Source: Albugo candida (lineage: Eukaryota; Oomycota; Peronosporomycetes; Albuginales). From it: 64,000 bases of DNA. The DNA lies in contig JBDOQK010000018.1 in NCBI GenBank assembly GCA_040437565.1, positions 310,001 to 374,000 on the forward strand. Reading direction: 5' to 3'. This document shows, one piece after another, positions 1-12,410 of this stretch (the first letter of the stretch is position 1; each line of letters starts with the position of its first letter). Made by a program: the position numbers and the translations under genes. The notes beneath the pieces were generated by a model that was not told the origin of the DNA, made no database searches, and worked only from the letters and a program-made list of their open reading frames with translations.

Positions 1-74
1 CTACGTAGCGTTTTCGGATTGTTCCAGCCCTCTGATGAAGGAAGGGCCTCGAGTAGTCTAATTCGGAGATCACC
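1..74 (+). repeat. Terminal-repeat-like fragment
   Basis: The first 74 bases closely match 7,239-7,310, including the shared string TCGAGTAGTCTAATTCGGAG. The downstream copy begins with TGTTACGTAG, which has the TG start typical of an LTR. I read both as pieces of one LTR family flanking the gypsy fossil and the DDE element. The left part of this copy lies outside the window, so its true length is unknown. Confidence 0.45.
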
Positions 75-3000
75 ACAAAGATCTTTGGTATACAACTACG
101 AAAATGTACCAGGAAAACAAGGAGAGAGAGGACCCTCGCGTCAGGAACGCCACGACCAAGGAGATGTCTCCAATAACCATTTTTCAGGCGGTATAAGCTC
201 CGAGAATGACGAGCACTGACCGCAACTTCCTGGTGGAATGGAAAAGAGTGAGAATTGAGCACGAAAGACTGGTGAAAAGAAACGATGGCGTCAATGTCGC
301 TTTAATAAGAAAACCTGTTGATCCCAGTGTGTTGGAATCGATGGTGGACTGGGTTTTTAATGTGGCTTCATAGGAGGATATCACGAAGGAGATGCTAATG
401 ACGTTTGTCAACAAACAGTGCGAGGATGGTGCTATGGATGGAAACGCTGGAGCAATACCTCAAGTATTTGCAAATTTGAAGATGGATTTGGACTTTCCGA
501 TACCTATTCTCGATGCTTGAAGATGTTTCAAAAATTTAAGCGAATGTCTAAACGAGCCGGTCTGTTGAGATATTTTGAAAAGAACCCTAAAGAATAGTGT
601 AAATTGCTCGTCAATGCGGTTATACCTATGGATCTTCAGTTTGAAATCCGTCAAATGATCAAGTTTGAAGTCGACGGCATGAGGTCAGATCCGAAGATGC
701 TATTTAAACAATTGACGAAAAAGGCAGCACAGTTCGATCATTCTTACTTGGCAAGAAACTTTCTCATCGCTGCAACTGGAGACCTCAAACCGATAGGTTG
801 TGATGCTGAGAAAGTGAAACGACCAGTAGAGAAGTCGGCAAACCAGAAAAGCAAAGATCACACACATGCAAAAAATGCCTTGGGTAAAAATAGCGGTGCA
901 ACTGTGCGACAAACAAGCCTAGATGAAAACCGAAGCAGGGATGCTGGAATTGTGGTCAAGATCACTGGCTAAGTGAATGTCCAAGCTTAAGTGGAGCTAA
1001 GAAGAAAGAAGTGGCTGCAAAAAAGCGGACCGAATATTCTGCGAAATGTTACCGCGTTTGAGTGACGCTGATGCAAAAAGTGGATGGCGTCGTTTGAAGT
1101 GGACAGTGGAAAAGTTACCACTATTCCTGCTTGACCAGATAACGGAGAAGATGATACCAAGAAATTACCGTATGGGAAATGTGGAAGTTTCCAAAGAGTG
1201 CTGCCAAAAGGTAAACATGCAGTTGTGTCTGCAGACTACAGTTGTCCGGTAAAGTTTTCGGATACGGATTGTTACATTGCTCAAGAGGCGTCGTGGGAAA
1301 TCCTTCTGGAAAACTTTTGTTAAATGCGGTTGGTATAGACGTCGAAGAGCAGCTGATTTCTCTAGCTGAGAGCCAGAGTCAATGTGACAGGGATGGTGGA
1401 CTTATGGAAGTTGAGGAGTGCTTGGCGGAGGACCGTAATACTGTAGAGGAACAAATAGCACAGGTGGTGACTGCCTATATTAAGACTGTCTGAGGGAAGA
1501 AAATTCGTGAGCCGTTGGTTGGTTTACTTTCGAATTATCAATGTTATTTTGCGTCGGAATTGTTTGGCTCTACACCTGCGAAGATTGAGCCGCTGTCGTT
1601 ACAGGTCGTGAAAGATGTACAAGTGGTTCGTGGATGATTTAGAACGTATGCTTCCTTGAAGGTTCAAGTGATCAGGAACATGTGGGCAAGCTTCTTTCAG
1701 CAGATTTCATTTATAAAAACACCAGTTCGAGGTGGAATTCTCCCTTTTTTCCCGTAAAAAAACCTGGAAAAACGCAATAAAGAATGACCATAGACTATCG
1801 TGAGGTGAACAGGATGATTCAACCGAAGTGTGGTTCAATGTTTTATTGGCGACAAAAACCGTTGTCTTGAAGAAAATGACCACGTTTGGAATTATGGACA
1901 TGTTCTATGGTTTCTGGAAAATCCGTTACACGTGGACAGTTAAGAGATACTTTCTTTTGCTACCGATTGCAAAGTCTACACNNNNNNNNNNNNNNNNNNN
2001 NNNNNNNNNNNNNNNNNNNNNNNNNNNNNNNNNNNNNNNNNNNNNNNNNNNNNNNNNNNNNNNNNNNNNNNNNNNNNNNNNGGAAAATCCGTTACACGTG
2101 GACAGTTAAGAGATACTTTCTTTTGCTACCGATTGCAAAGTCTACACACCTAATCGTGTACCTCAAGGCGCAGTTGATTCTGCTTTGCATTTTCAAGCAG
2201 TTATGATCAAGTGCTTTGATGTATTTTTGGATAAACCAGTTCTCATTTGGATGAACGACCTGTTGTTGTTTGCACGAGATGAGGTCAGTTCTCTCAGGTA
2301 TTAGAGGATGTTTTGAATATTGTTAAAAAAAAATACAAAGTGAAGATAAACCCGGGTAAAACCAGTCTGTTCTTGAAAGAAGCTCGTTTGTGTGGGAAGA
2401 TTTATGATGGAGATGGAGTAAAGCAAGAACCTGAGAAGTTACAAGGTCTGTGGTACTTGAGAAGTCCGAATACAGTCGATGAAATGCAACAGTTTCTTTG
2501 TGGAATGAACTGGTTGCGAGGGTGGTAACCAGCAGAATTTATTTACAAGAATCTCATTCGCATTTTTGCTCCGGACCGAAACACAAAGAAGAACTCAGTT
2601 GGAAGACTCCATCGGTGGAGCATGAAACTGGTGTCATTTGAATATGAGTCTTATCATATAGCACGAATTTTGAATGTATGGGCGGATACCCTTTCTCGCT
2701 GGCTAGAGGCACCATATGAGCTCAAGTCGATAAGAAGGTTGATCAAAAATCCAACTTCCGTCTCCGAACAGTACTCTACTTTGTCAAGGATTTCATTACA
2801 CTGTTTATCTGGTTCTTTAACTACCTTACTTATCCTATCATGAGCCCCTGACCGTGTGAATATCACTTAAGTCTGACTTCAAACCTAGGGAGGCAGATAT
2901 ATTCCAAACTTATTGCTTGGGTGGGCTCAAACCGCTGCCCACACTGCCGGGGACAGAACTAACGACCTCCGACAGGGGGTCCGTGCGCTCAAGTGCTTAA

Positions 3001-4610
3001 CCGATTGAGCTGGGGCTGACCCCTTTGAACAGTACTCTACTATTTAACCATTGGGAGCAGACAATATGCCCCTGCCAACGTATGAAAATATAGGGGAAAT
3101 GCAGATGACACATTATGCCGGTGGAGTTGCCGGTTTGAAATTCTTCAAGTTGAAACAAGTTTGGGAGATAGAGGGGCTTATTTGGATCCACAATCAAGAT
3201 GTAGAAGTCATTATTCGACTACTGATTATGGACACCATGGTATTGCAGGACATCGTGGTTCAAAGGCTCTTTCATCCATGCTGGGAAGGATATTCTGGAT
3301 ACATCAGCTTCAAGCCAAGTGCGACGAATTTTTTAGGAAATGTACAATCGAGGAAGGAAAAATTATACCGTGGAGCACTGTACGTGGACACCACAAACGA
3401 AACGAACGATTACATTTGGGATTACTGTTTTGTTGGTCCATCGTACAATGGTGAGCAATGGGTGCTGGGATTGAAAGACGCTTCCAGTCATTATTGTTTA
3501 TTGCGTACTTGTGACAACCCGACTGCTGAACATGCTGCTTTGTACATGCTGGAATGGAATCGTTGTTTGGGATGCCAGAAATTTGGGTCAGCGATAGTGG
3601 AATTCAATTCAAAAACAAAGTGATCACTGAGCTCTCTCGTCTTACCGGATCTTCATGCGTATTGTCATTGGAAGAACGGAAGTGTAGAGCGCGTCAATAG
3701 AGATTTACTCCAGGTGCTGAGGGCTATGGTGACAGAAATGAAACTGGATATAAAGAAATGGCCGGATATTATCTCGAGTGCTATGGTAATATTGAACCAT
3801 ACTCCTTGTCAATCGCTCGGTGGAAGAAGTGCTATCAAATGTTTTACAGTATTAAAGCCAGACACTCCAATTAATCGTGTTTTTTATTGATGATATGGCT
3901 ACCCCGAGAGCAGTGGGAATACGTACATGTGATGAAGAGATGCAGATTTTGCACCAGTCACTTGTGAATATTCATCTGGAGATTGTTGATGAATTGGAGA
4001 GAAGACAACTCAAAAGTCAACTGGCTCAGAGAGGCGTGCAACCTGCGTTATTTACTGTTGGTGATATGGTTCTTTGGGCAGGAGTCGATATGAAACTGCA
4101 TCCGAACAAACTGAGGGTCAATTGGCTCGGCCCCTATCGAGTTGCAGAATGCAAGGAATATTCATGTGTGATCAAACACTTGTTCTAAGGTCGTGCAAAT
4201 TAAGTCCATCACAGTCGGTTGAAATTCTATCGCGACTCGGAGCTAGAGGCAACTGAAGACATCATGGCGCACGTATCGAACCAAGATTTGATGCTAAATG
4301 TGGAGTCGATCCGAGGTCATCACAAAGTGCACGGGAAATGGGAGTTACTGATCAAATGGCAGGGTCTCGAAGAGGTGGAGGCATCATGGGAGCCTTATGT
4401 ATCTTTGAAGCGAGATGTACCTACTCTGATCACGAGATATTGTCAGAGTTGTGACTCAAAAGAGTTGAAGATACTGGATTCCCATTTTGGGAGCAGTGTG
4501 GTGGATAATGGCGGTTAAATGGCCAGGCAATCCTCCGTTGTATTATGGACAGTATGGTACACGTGGATGTGTGGTATACATCAGTCTAGTTCATACGGTG
4601 CATGGCACTT
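75..4610 (+). mobile_element. Ty3/gypsy chromovirus fossil, broken
   Basis: Fossil LTR retrotransposon of the Ty3/gypsy superfamily, chromovirus branch. Parts appear in the expected order on the plus strand: a gag-like region with a CCHC zinc knuckle (about 200-1,060), reverse transcriptase (about 1,830-2,530), the end of RNase H (about 2,620-2,760), integrase core (about 3,150-3,880) and a C-terminal chromodomain (about 4,219-4,518). The chromodomain after integrase defines the branch. The element is old and clearly broken, with more than ten interruptions. Related short terminal sequence lies at 1-74 and 7,239-7,310; if the latter is the end of the 3' LTR, the DDE transposon at 4,611-7,238 was inserted into it. 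It is not expected to be active. Confidence 0.8.
1982..2081. other. Assembly gap (100 N) with duplicated flank
   Basis: Exactly 100 N. The 66 bases before it (1,916-1,981) are repeated at 2,082-2,147. This indicates two overlapping contig ends that were not merged. Confidence 0.95.
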
Positions 4611-4660
4611 AAAACCAGCAAACCCTGATTTGAATGGCCAATTTTTGGATCATAATACCC

Positions 4661-4748
4661 TATAATGTTGCCGCTGTTGATTGGCTAAAAGTACATCATG
4701 AGGCACGGATATAATGTTGCCACTGCTGATTGGCTGAAAGTACATCAT
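4661..4748 (+). repeat. Two direct 39-bp subterminal repeats
   Basis: Two near-identical 39-bp units at 4,661-4,699 and 4,710-4,748, differing at only a few positions and each ending in AAGTACATCAT. They lie just upstream of the first transposase start. Paired direct repeats near an end also occur in the MITE at 15,576 and the element at 16,411, where they are probably transposase binding sites. Confidence 0.85.
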
Positions 4749-4851
4749 AAACAATCGTCCTTGCCCTGACCTAGCCTCAGTCGTCGCCACTAAGTACTTA
4801 CTCACTTGAAAACTCAACCATCAACCTGCATTCCGACAATATCGTACAAGT

Positions 4852-6865
4852 ATGCCTCGCCTAACAAAGTTAATAAGGCAGATGCGGGAAATGAGAGAGG
4901 TCGAGCGCGCCAAAACCGATAACAGCTCAGGCATTCATATGTCTACTGATAGCAGTTCTGTAGAAGACCTGGATGTTTCGGAGGGCAATGATGACGAAAA
5001 TCTCGACTTCGCATCTGTTTAAGAAAATATTGGAAGAGCCTATCAAGCAGCTGTTATAGTTCTACCGTTACCAGGATTAAACCATAACATATCAATCCAA
5101 TATACAGGTGGCGCACCTCGAACTCAAAGACGGAAAAGAGCCGAGCTGAAGAAGGCTGCTGTTGGCTGTAATCTTTTGACCAAATACTTTGCTGTTGCAG
5201 GACTAATTTTGCAAGAAGCTGAGGTCACGGATGAGGGTGACAAAGATGATGACGACGAGGATGGTGCAGTCTGGACCAGGGAGAGGCTGACAAGCACCAT
5301 TAACACATTTGCCACCTGAGCAAAGACTGGTAAAGCCGAGCAAAACCGGCGACTTGCAGTCTTTTCTTATCTTCAGCTGGTAAAATCTGGATATGCGCGA
5401 ATAGCAGCTAGCACACTGATAGCGGAAGGTGCTGGGAGGGGTGTGTATTTTTGCGCTCTCTGCGTGCTTGGGCAACACTCTGTCTAGACGGCAAAGAATT
5501 GCCTTTGTCGCAGACGGGAAAACATGCAAAACGGCGAAGCTACCTACAGGATGAGGACTGCATTCTACCGTTTCAGGAGTATCTTCCAGCGAACAAGTTC
5601 AAGGTGGAAGTATCAGCTCTGACAGAAAATGTCAACACAAACAACCTTCCGCAACTTGGATACGCCCCATCTCCCACAATCTCTGAAAGGACTGTGACAC
5701 GCTGGCTCCATTCACTGGACATCAAATACCGCACAGTGACTAAAGGAATACACATTGACGGCCATGAGCGGGAGGATGTCATTGCTTTCCGGCAACACTT
5801 CCTGGAGCGAATGGCCGACCTTGAGGCGCGGATGCCGACTGTTGTTGGGAAGGAGGAAGTCGATGGTAACAATGATTCAAATTCAATCTCCTGGACCCCT
5901 GATGGCATTCGTCCACTCATCTTGGTAACTCATGATGAGAGAACTTTTGCCGCTCATGATGAACTCAAGCATCTTTGGTCGCCAGAAGGTGAACAACCAT
6001 TACGAAAAAAGACAGGGCAGGTCCATTCACGTCAGCGACTTCCTTTGCAACATCGTAGGCCGGATAGCACTTGATTAAGAAAAGGCTGCTCAGCATCCTG
6101 ACCTACAAGCAGCATGACGGATGGTGGACATCGGAAAACCTGTGCAAACAAGTCTGTAACTTTGCTTTCCCAATCTTCGAAGCTCAATTTCCCGTCTGTC
6201 AAGCTCTTTTTGCCTTCGACAATGCAACTGGACACAGTGCATTCGCCCCTGATGCCCTTCGCGCCGGCGCAATGAACTTGTCAAGTGTAGTCAATCAGCC
6301 AAAGATGCCTGCAACAACGTAGGGACACGGAGTCTCTCAGGATTTGATTCTTCTTATGACCATCCTGATGAAACGCTCCGTGGTCAGGAAAAGGGACTGA
6401 GTTGTGCTGGAGGAACGTGGGTTGTAGGATGCTGGTCTGAAGGCGCGATGCAAAATATGTCCTGTGGATGGCGCAACCTGCTGCGCCAGAAAAATTATGG
6501 CCAATCAATCAGACTTCAAAGCACAAGTAGGAATGATGGAGGAGCTAATTGTTGCCGCTGGTCATCAAGTGATATTTTACCCAAAATTTCACTGCGAGAT
6601 CAACTAAATCGAAAAGTTTTGGGCAGCCGCTAAGCTATACGCCAGAAAACACTGCGATTACACTTGGAAAAATTTACTGGTAACAGTTCTAGCTGCCTTG
6701 GCATCTGGTCCACTGGACGAGATACGTCGACACTCACGAAAAGCTTTGCGATACATGGACGTTTATCAAAAAGGTCTCACCGGAAAAGAAGCAGAGTATG
6801 CGGTGAACAAGTACAAATCCCACCGACTTGTACCCAATTCTGTTTCGATGGATGTGGGTGTTATG
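4852..6865 (+). pseudogene. DDE-superfamily transposase pseudogene
   Basis: Broken transposase reading on the plus strand from an ATG at 4,852 (MPRLTKLIRQMREMREVERA) to about 6,865. A helix-turn-helix-like region is followed by the catalytic signatures: VTHDERTFAAHDE near 5,930, FDNATGHSAFAPDALRAGA near 6,215 and YPKFHCEIN near 6,580, giving D, D and a position where E is expected. The tail includes HSRKALRYMDVYQKG near 6,740. Several frame changes and stops interrupt it, including one directly before the expected glutamate (reading INxIEKFWAA). The family resembles IS630/Tc1-like DDE transposases found in fungi and oomycetes and is clearly related to the copy at 16,797-19,610. Not functional. 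Confidence 0.8.
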
Positions 6866-6894
6866 ACAAGATAAGTAGCACCTTTATTGACAGT

Positions 6895-6994
6895 NNNNNN
6901 NNNNNNNNNNNNNNNNNNNNNNNNNNNNNNNNNNNNNNNNNNNNNNNNNNNNNNNNNNNNNNNNNNNNNNNNNNNNNNNNNNNNNNNNNNNNNN
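6895..6994. other. Assembly gap (100 N)
   Basis: Exactly 100 N directly after the transposase remnant. I see no duplicated flank here, so some sequence may truly be missing. Confidence 0.95.
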
Positions 6995-7238
6995 CTTGTG
7001 AAGGGAAGCTTAGAGCATGCTCTTTGTTGCCAAAGGCTTCTTTTCTGTGTAATTTGTATTCTGGCCAAGCCTTAGCGATTCTTGCAGGGCCACTAAAGCT
7101 GCTGGCTTTAAGTGACATGCACTATATCTATTGGAGATTAAACCAGTGGCTGCGGGTGAACCCTCCTTTAGGCTTAGACTAACTAGTATAGTGAACTAAG
7201 ACCTTGGAAAAATAATATACATACTTTTTGCTTTATAT

Positions 7239-7310
7239 TGTTACGTAGTGTTTCCGGATTATTTCAACCCTCTGATCAAGGGCCTCGAGTAGTCTAATTC
7301 GGAGACCACG
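7239..7310 (+). repeat. LTR-like fragment, second copy
   Basis: About 70 bp matching 1-74 in the same orientation. It begins TGTTACGTAGTG and diverges after the shared TCTAATTCGGAGA. It probably belongs to the fossil gypsy element and has been separated from it by the DDE transposon. Confidence 0.45.
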
Positions 7311-8450
7311 ACACGTGTACGTCTATCTATTAGGAGCATGTTCTTAGTATGTTCATTATGACTCTAACTGAAATGGTACCCGTACGATGCATTTTGTGGA
7401 CATTTTTTTCTGACCATACCAAGCACTCGATATCCTCAAGATATCACAAAGTCGTCATTCCACTATGGTTTATATGATTTCAGGATCGCAATGTGGAAGC
7501 AGACGTGTGTTTGGTGACACCAAAAATAGTGGGATCTTTAAAACGAGGACTTATCACAGCAGGAACGATTCACCAACATGTTGGATATTCTTATATGGTT
7601 TGATATCGACCTCCGTATTTATTTTGAGCAGAGACAACAATCGAAGGTGTCTTTTCTTATAGTCGATTTTTGGGAATGGTATCCAAACCAGTTCGGCCGC
7701 GATTCGCTCAGGCGTTTCGGTTTCGGTCATCAAGTGACTTCTTTGGTGAACGTTGGCTATACTTCGCATCAGATCTTGATTTCATAGTGGGCTTCTAGTA
7801 GAAGTGAAGTAAAAAAAGTGTTAAATCAATCTACATCGAGCTTTGCGCCGCTTGTACGCCGAAAGAGCGCAATTTCTTCGATAAGATTAATTGGATGGAG
7901 CATTATTGAGTCCCGACAGGAGACTGGAACAAGGTTATCTGGTTCAGTTTGGCATTCAATTCACAGACAGGGCGTATCTTCTCCACCTAGTTTTAAGAAT
8001 CAGCTCTTTGAAAATGTAGGAAAGGCTTCACCACCGGATAAGCCGTACCCAGTATTGTTACACGTACCAGAAACTGATGCAACTGGTGCTGTGTCCGGGT
8101 GACGAAATTTTACCAGCTCTTTAAACGTCTTGGCAGACGTTTGCAAAGAATACACTCGGATCTCCAGTTCCGATTCTCGTGCTGCATCTTATTAGTTCGT
8201 GAAAGTTTCTGTTTTTTACAGCACACACATCCGGATATCACCCAAGAACTATGAAGCATCGTGCTGGCGTAAATCACCGGCATTTGTTTATCGACTAGAG
8301 CAGAACAATTGCTCCAAATTTGTCGCGGTGGCGTTCCATTTTATTCTAACGGATCTGAGCCGCAGATTTTTCGACCAAAGCACTCTTATAGCTAACCCCC
8401 TGCTGTATTTAAAGCCCACTCAGCGCCCGTAACCGATATATTCAATGACA
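7311..8450 (+). mobile_element. LINE 3' fragment, degenerate
   Basis: Remnant of the 3' part of a non-LTR retrotransposon. Nucleotide similarity to 34,690-35,800 is visible, for example TGTGGAAGCAGACGTGTGTT here against GGTGGAAGCAGACGTGCGTT near 34,710. The end reads FVAVAFHFILTDLSRRFFDQ (8,316-8,380), matching ALVAIAIHFIWTDRNRRLFD in the longer copy. No reverse transcriptase core is present, so it is 5' truncated. Frames are broken throughout. Confidence 0.7.
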
Positions 8451-8639
8451 ATGCTATAGTACTTTGCAGCTTGGGCAATAGGTAAAAGTATTAGAGTCAA
8501 TTCAATATACTGGTACAGCACGGATTTATTTCTCTTCTCGCTCAGTCTTCTTATTTTTCGAGAACCTTGAACAATTTAAGTCGGTTTTGGGTGGTGATTC
8601 TACCCAGTACCACTTCTCTGTCCGCTGAATACTTCGTTG

Positions 8640-9990
8640 GGGATTTTCTGCATCAACGTTGCATGTATTTTTGTTTATTTATTATAGTCTCGGCAAATAA
8701 AGAAGTCATCTACGTCTAACTCTAGTTCTGCTAGCAACAACAATTTGGGATCCATTTTAATCTAGGGCGGTCACTTCTAGATGTACTGGCTACTACGTAA
8801 CAAGTAACAATGATTAGAGTCGCTCTTTCGACACAATCAAGTGTATTGGCGACATTGGCGCTGACTTGGCAACCTTGCAAAATCCTCCGGTGTTGATTGC
8901 TTGCAGATTGTTCACGAGTCATCACCCCTGTATGATTAATCAAAAGATACCTCCACCCCGTGTGATCCGAAACAAGAAAGCAAATGTAATACTCCCATTA
9001 CCTCGTCAAATGGTAGTAAAAAGGCAGCTGCAAGCGTGGATGAACCCACACGTCCCACTTTGGTTAGTATCATCAAGTTCGAAGAATTCTTGCGTGATGA
9101 TAAGGCTAAAGTGAAAACGCGGTAACGCAGGGAGCTTTATAAGCATCGTATATTGATGCAATATTAAAAAATCTATGCTGGATAGTATCCAGAATGGTCA
9201 GTTGTTGCTGCAATAAGCGAAGCAGGACGGCCTTACAAAATTTCACAACAAATATTTCCTATAATTTTGAAAACGGGTCAAGCATTGAAGCGCGTTCCAG
9301 ATGGAAAATTGTTACCTATACTCCACCGGGATATTACGACCCGGTGTTCGAATATCTACTGGATAGTTACCAGATTGCTCAGGTGTTCCATGAGATGATG
9401 TGAAACGGTCAAGTAGTATTATACGCTTGAACTCTAGTACTACAAGAATGCATTCGGAGTGAATCTTGAGAACGAAAAGGAAGGTATTTGAAATCACTCC
9501 ACGAAAATAAATGTGGAGTACTCATCAAAACCTCCTGAGGAGAAATGCATCAAGAAGAGTGGTCATGGCGATGTAAAGAATTCACTTTTGTGTGTCCTCT
9601 ACGCGTCCATAGGCATTGATGCATGTTGGGAAAGTAATCAAGAAAAAGCGTTAGGCAGACAGGTCTCCCCTGCACGGGTTAAGAATGCTCATATTTGGAC
9701 AAAGCGAGCACGTTTCGGTCAACGTGGGCACTGCTTACCAGCGGCGGAGACAAAACGCCAAAAAAGAACAGAGCCCATCACCACAAAACATACATCCGTG
9801 GTCGCCACAAAAGAGATAGAATCACCTGTCCTATTCAAAAGAGGGAAAAGCAAGAGAAACGGAAAGCCTAGGACGAAATATCGTTGGAGTCTAATTTTTC
9901 TCGAGGAATCAAGACACCAGGTACCTCAACCCCGCCCCCCCCGCAAGCAACCCTCCTCTTCTTGTACTTGAGGACAACCAGATCAACCAG
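8640..9990 (+). repeat. Degenerate repeat, possible LTR-element fossil
   Basis: Two stretches match other dispersed repeats in the window: about 8,700-8,745 resembles the family seen at 15,030 and 30,760, and 8,850-8,965 resembles 15,190-15,310 (shared core GAGTCATCA..CCCTGT). An open frame at 9,513-9,971 is lysine/arginine-rich but shows no domain I can name. An LTR end followed by leader and gag-like sequence is possible; the family is uncertain and it appears broken. Confidence 0.3.
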
Positions 9991-11490
9991 TGTTCTTGTA
10001 ACCGGTGACGTGGGATGAGATATAGCAATGCTGGTGGTTCGTTCATGAAAGAAAAGTCCCCGCGTGGATCCATTTCGTCACATGGTTTCAAAGGGAAGCC
10101 CTCATGATCTACCTGGTTTGGTAACCAAGAATCATTTATCCACTCCGGTGATAATTGAGGTGGAGATGAAGGAATTCGGAGCGGTTGGCAACGCGGAGAA
10201 TGATACACGGTTTCAAATTATCGTGAATACACGGATGCAAGAATAATTAATTAGTCATTTTAAAAGAGGCTGCCCATTTTTTTCGCAAACGCCCCACCAA
10301 GATCGAAAAAACGGAGCGACCAACTCGGTTTGGCGAACTGGGAGAGATGATGGAAATTGATTTCAGAAATGCAATCTACACATTCCGACCAGACGAGCTG
10401 GTCCAAGATGCTGCAGGAATCTCTCATATGCGAAGGCTCATACAGTTCTACACATATCCGGCAAAAATTATACGAGCAGCACTTGATCATCCTATCATAA
10501 TGAATGGCGGGCTTCTCGCGTGTATGGAGTCGAATGGTAGGGCCTTGAAGGACGTGGCATATCTTCTAATGATTAATAGAGTCTTCGCTGCTCATGACTT
10601 GAATGAAGATGTCACGTTTTCGACACGATATTGTCTACATGTTGGTGGAAATGTTCCATCGATACTTGATCTGATGGTCAAGCGAGCCGCCACACGGTAG
10701 ACGGCAATGCAGAAAATGTCTCTCGTTTTGTCAAGGGCAACAAAAGTTTTCGCTATGTTGGAACTACTACTCATGTGTACTACCCCACTTTTTGCTGGGT
10801 ACAATATCTCACTGATTGGCCAGTGATTTGGATTCCTGGACATCATTGTCGATTGTTTCCCACCAATGTGCTACTCTCATTGTCACGCTCAGGAGTAGGC
10901 ATGAAGTGCTGGTACCAGTGGTATCGACGTAAATGGCGAGGTGTTTTCTGTATTGATATCGACGAGCTCTCCCTTAGAACTTAATTTTCCCCGGAAGAAT
11001 CAACAACACTAAACCTATCACAACCAGATGGTGAAAACGAAGTTGACCGATGGCCCACTTAAGCGTGAATGCTGAAGGCTCCTCAATTATAACAACGTGT
11101 GACAACATTTCAGCACTCATGGTGAATAGTAATGGAATTTATAAAAATGGCCATCTTTTTTATTGACCACGTACTATCACAACACTCTATTTGTTGTGTT
11201 CAAGAAACGAAGTTCCACGACCACAACCAACTGGAATCAATTTTTAGTTTTTATTACATTCAAAAATGAAGCAGATAATGTTGGTCAATGGTCCAAAACA
11301 GTGCTTTTCTCCATCTTATTTTTATTCATTTATTTAGATATCTCAAAATCGCAGTGACGGCGTCAATACATACTTCGTATTGAAAAGCTGAAGAGCTCAC
11401 CAACGAAGTATTCGCATTCGCTAGTCGGTTTTACGTCTCTCATTCACGAGGCACCAGTGTATATTCATAAGTATATGCACTGGTCGAGGC
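9991..11490. other. No recognisable gene; decayed repeat
   Basis: No gene is recognised. One frame at 10,347-10,700 (117 residues, plus strand) is the longest open stretch but has no motif I know. The short string around 10,265-10,300 (CGCAAACGCCCCACC) recurs near 12,580, suggesting a dispersed repeat. Codons downstream to about 11,490 are interrupted everywhere. The 3' part may be the upstream half of the LINE remnant that follows. Confidence 0.4.
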
Positions 11491-11499
11491 CGAGGAAAG

Positions 11500-12410
11500 G
11501 ATGATATTCTATGAGGTATTATTCTCCAAATCTTTCGAAGCGATGACAACATACGTCGCATTTGATGATTTCAACAGACCAATCGATCCAGCTATCGATT
11601 CTTCGAGCGGAACAATTCGACACGAACCAAGTCGATTAGCGTGTGTGGAATGGCTTTCACAGTTGGGTGTGGTAGACGCTTGGTGAATTCAACATCCAAC
11701 TGAGAAAGTAGTTACAGGACCATTACCGCGCAAGAATCGACTTGATTATATCTGCATGTCGGAAGAGCTATTCAATATGGTATACAAAACCTCTGAGTAT
11801 TTTCGTCCACGACATGCCGGAGATCNNNNNNNNNNNNNNNNNNNNNNNNNNNNNNNNNNNNNNNNNNNNNNNNNNNNNNNNNNNNNNNNNNNNNNNNNNN
11901 NNNNNNNNNNNNNNNNNNNNNNNNNATATTCTGCCCAACATTATATTGTGCACGCAGCCTTCGTGTGGGGCAGTGGAATTCAATCAACATCACTTTCTAA
12001 AGTGCTATCACTCGGGGAAATTATGGATGGAGTTACTCCCTTGTTGAGATCAGTTTTTCTCCTCCCGACCACGTTGGACGCATATTGGATGTGCAATCGT
12101 ACCAACACTACGGTCGGATTGGAAAGAATATTTACAAAGTATATCACATTTATGGCTTGCGTTGCAATCGGTGACGCTGCACGTCTTCTGGACGGATCGG
12201 AACCGTCACTTACGCGATCAGCAATAATAAACTCCGACAGTTCCAGCACGTTTCAGGACCGACAACACGTTTAATACGCACGTTCGCTACTTTCGAAGGA
12301 AGTGTTACGATCAAGACAAACGCATTCTGATTTCAAGGGTGCTGGATCAACTCGCTACAGAAGGAGCATTCGGTTGGTTTTTCAGAACTCAAAGATCATT
12401 GCCCCGGGTA
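11500..12410 (+). mobile_element. LINE remnant: endonuclease and 3' zinc region
   Basis: Two ends of a non-LTR retrotransposon separated by a gap. 11,560-11,770 encodes the end of an AP-endonuclease domain, with DFNRPIDPAID and the terminal NRLDYI motif. 11,930-12,050 encodes a reverse-transcriptase-associated zinc finger (CTQPSCGAVEFNQHHFLKC). The last part, to about 12,410, aligns with the end of the LINE at 31,795-35,940. The reverse transcriptase is absent, lost either biologically or in the gap. Confidence 0.7.
11826..11925. other. Assembly gap (100 N)
   Basis: Exactly 100 N inside a LINE remnant, between endonuclease and zinc-finger sequence. No duplicated flank is visible. Confidence 0.95.

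Larger units (their letters stand above)
4611..7238 (+). mobile_element. Decayed DDE DNA transposon, copy 1
   Basis: Region occupied by a degenerate DDE-superfamily DNA transposon of the same family as the one at 16,411-20,476. It starts with two direct subterminal repeats (4,661-4,748), followed by the transposase remnant and an AT-rich tail interrupted by a gap. The outer ends could not be fixed: no clear terminal inverted repeat or target duplication is visible, and the limits given are where the gypsy fossil stops and the LTR-like fragment begins. Confidence 0.6.

Noticed and set aside
9513-9971. Basic 152-codon frame as a nucleic-acid-binding host gene
   Set aside because: It has no zinc knuckle or other domain, and is surrounded by decayed repeat with matches elsewhere in the window.
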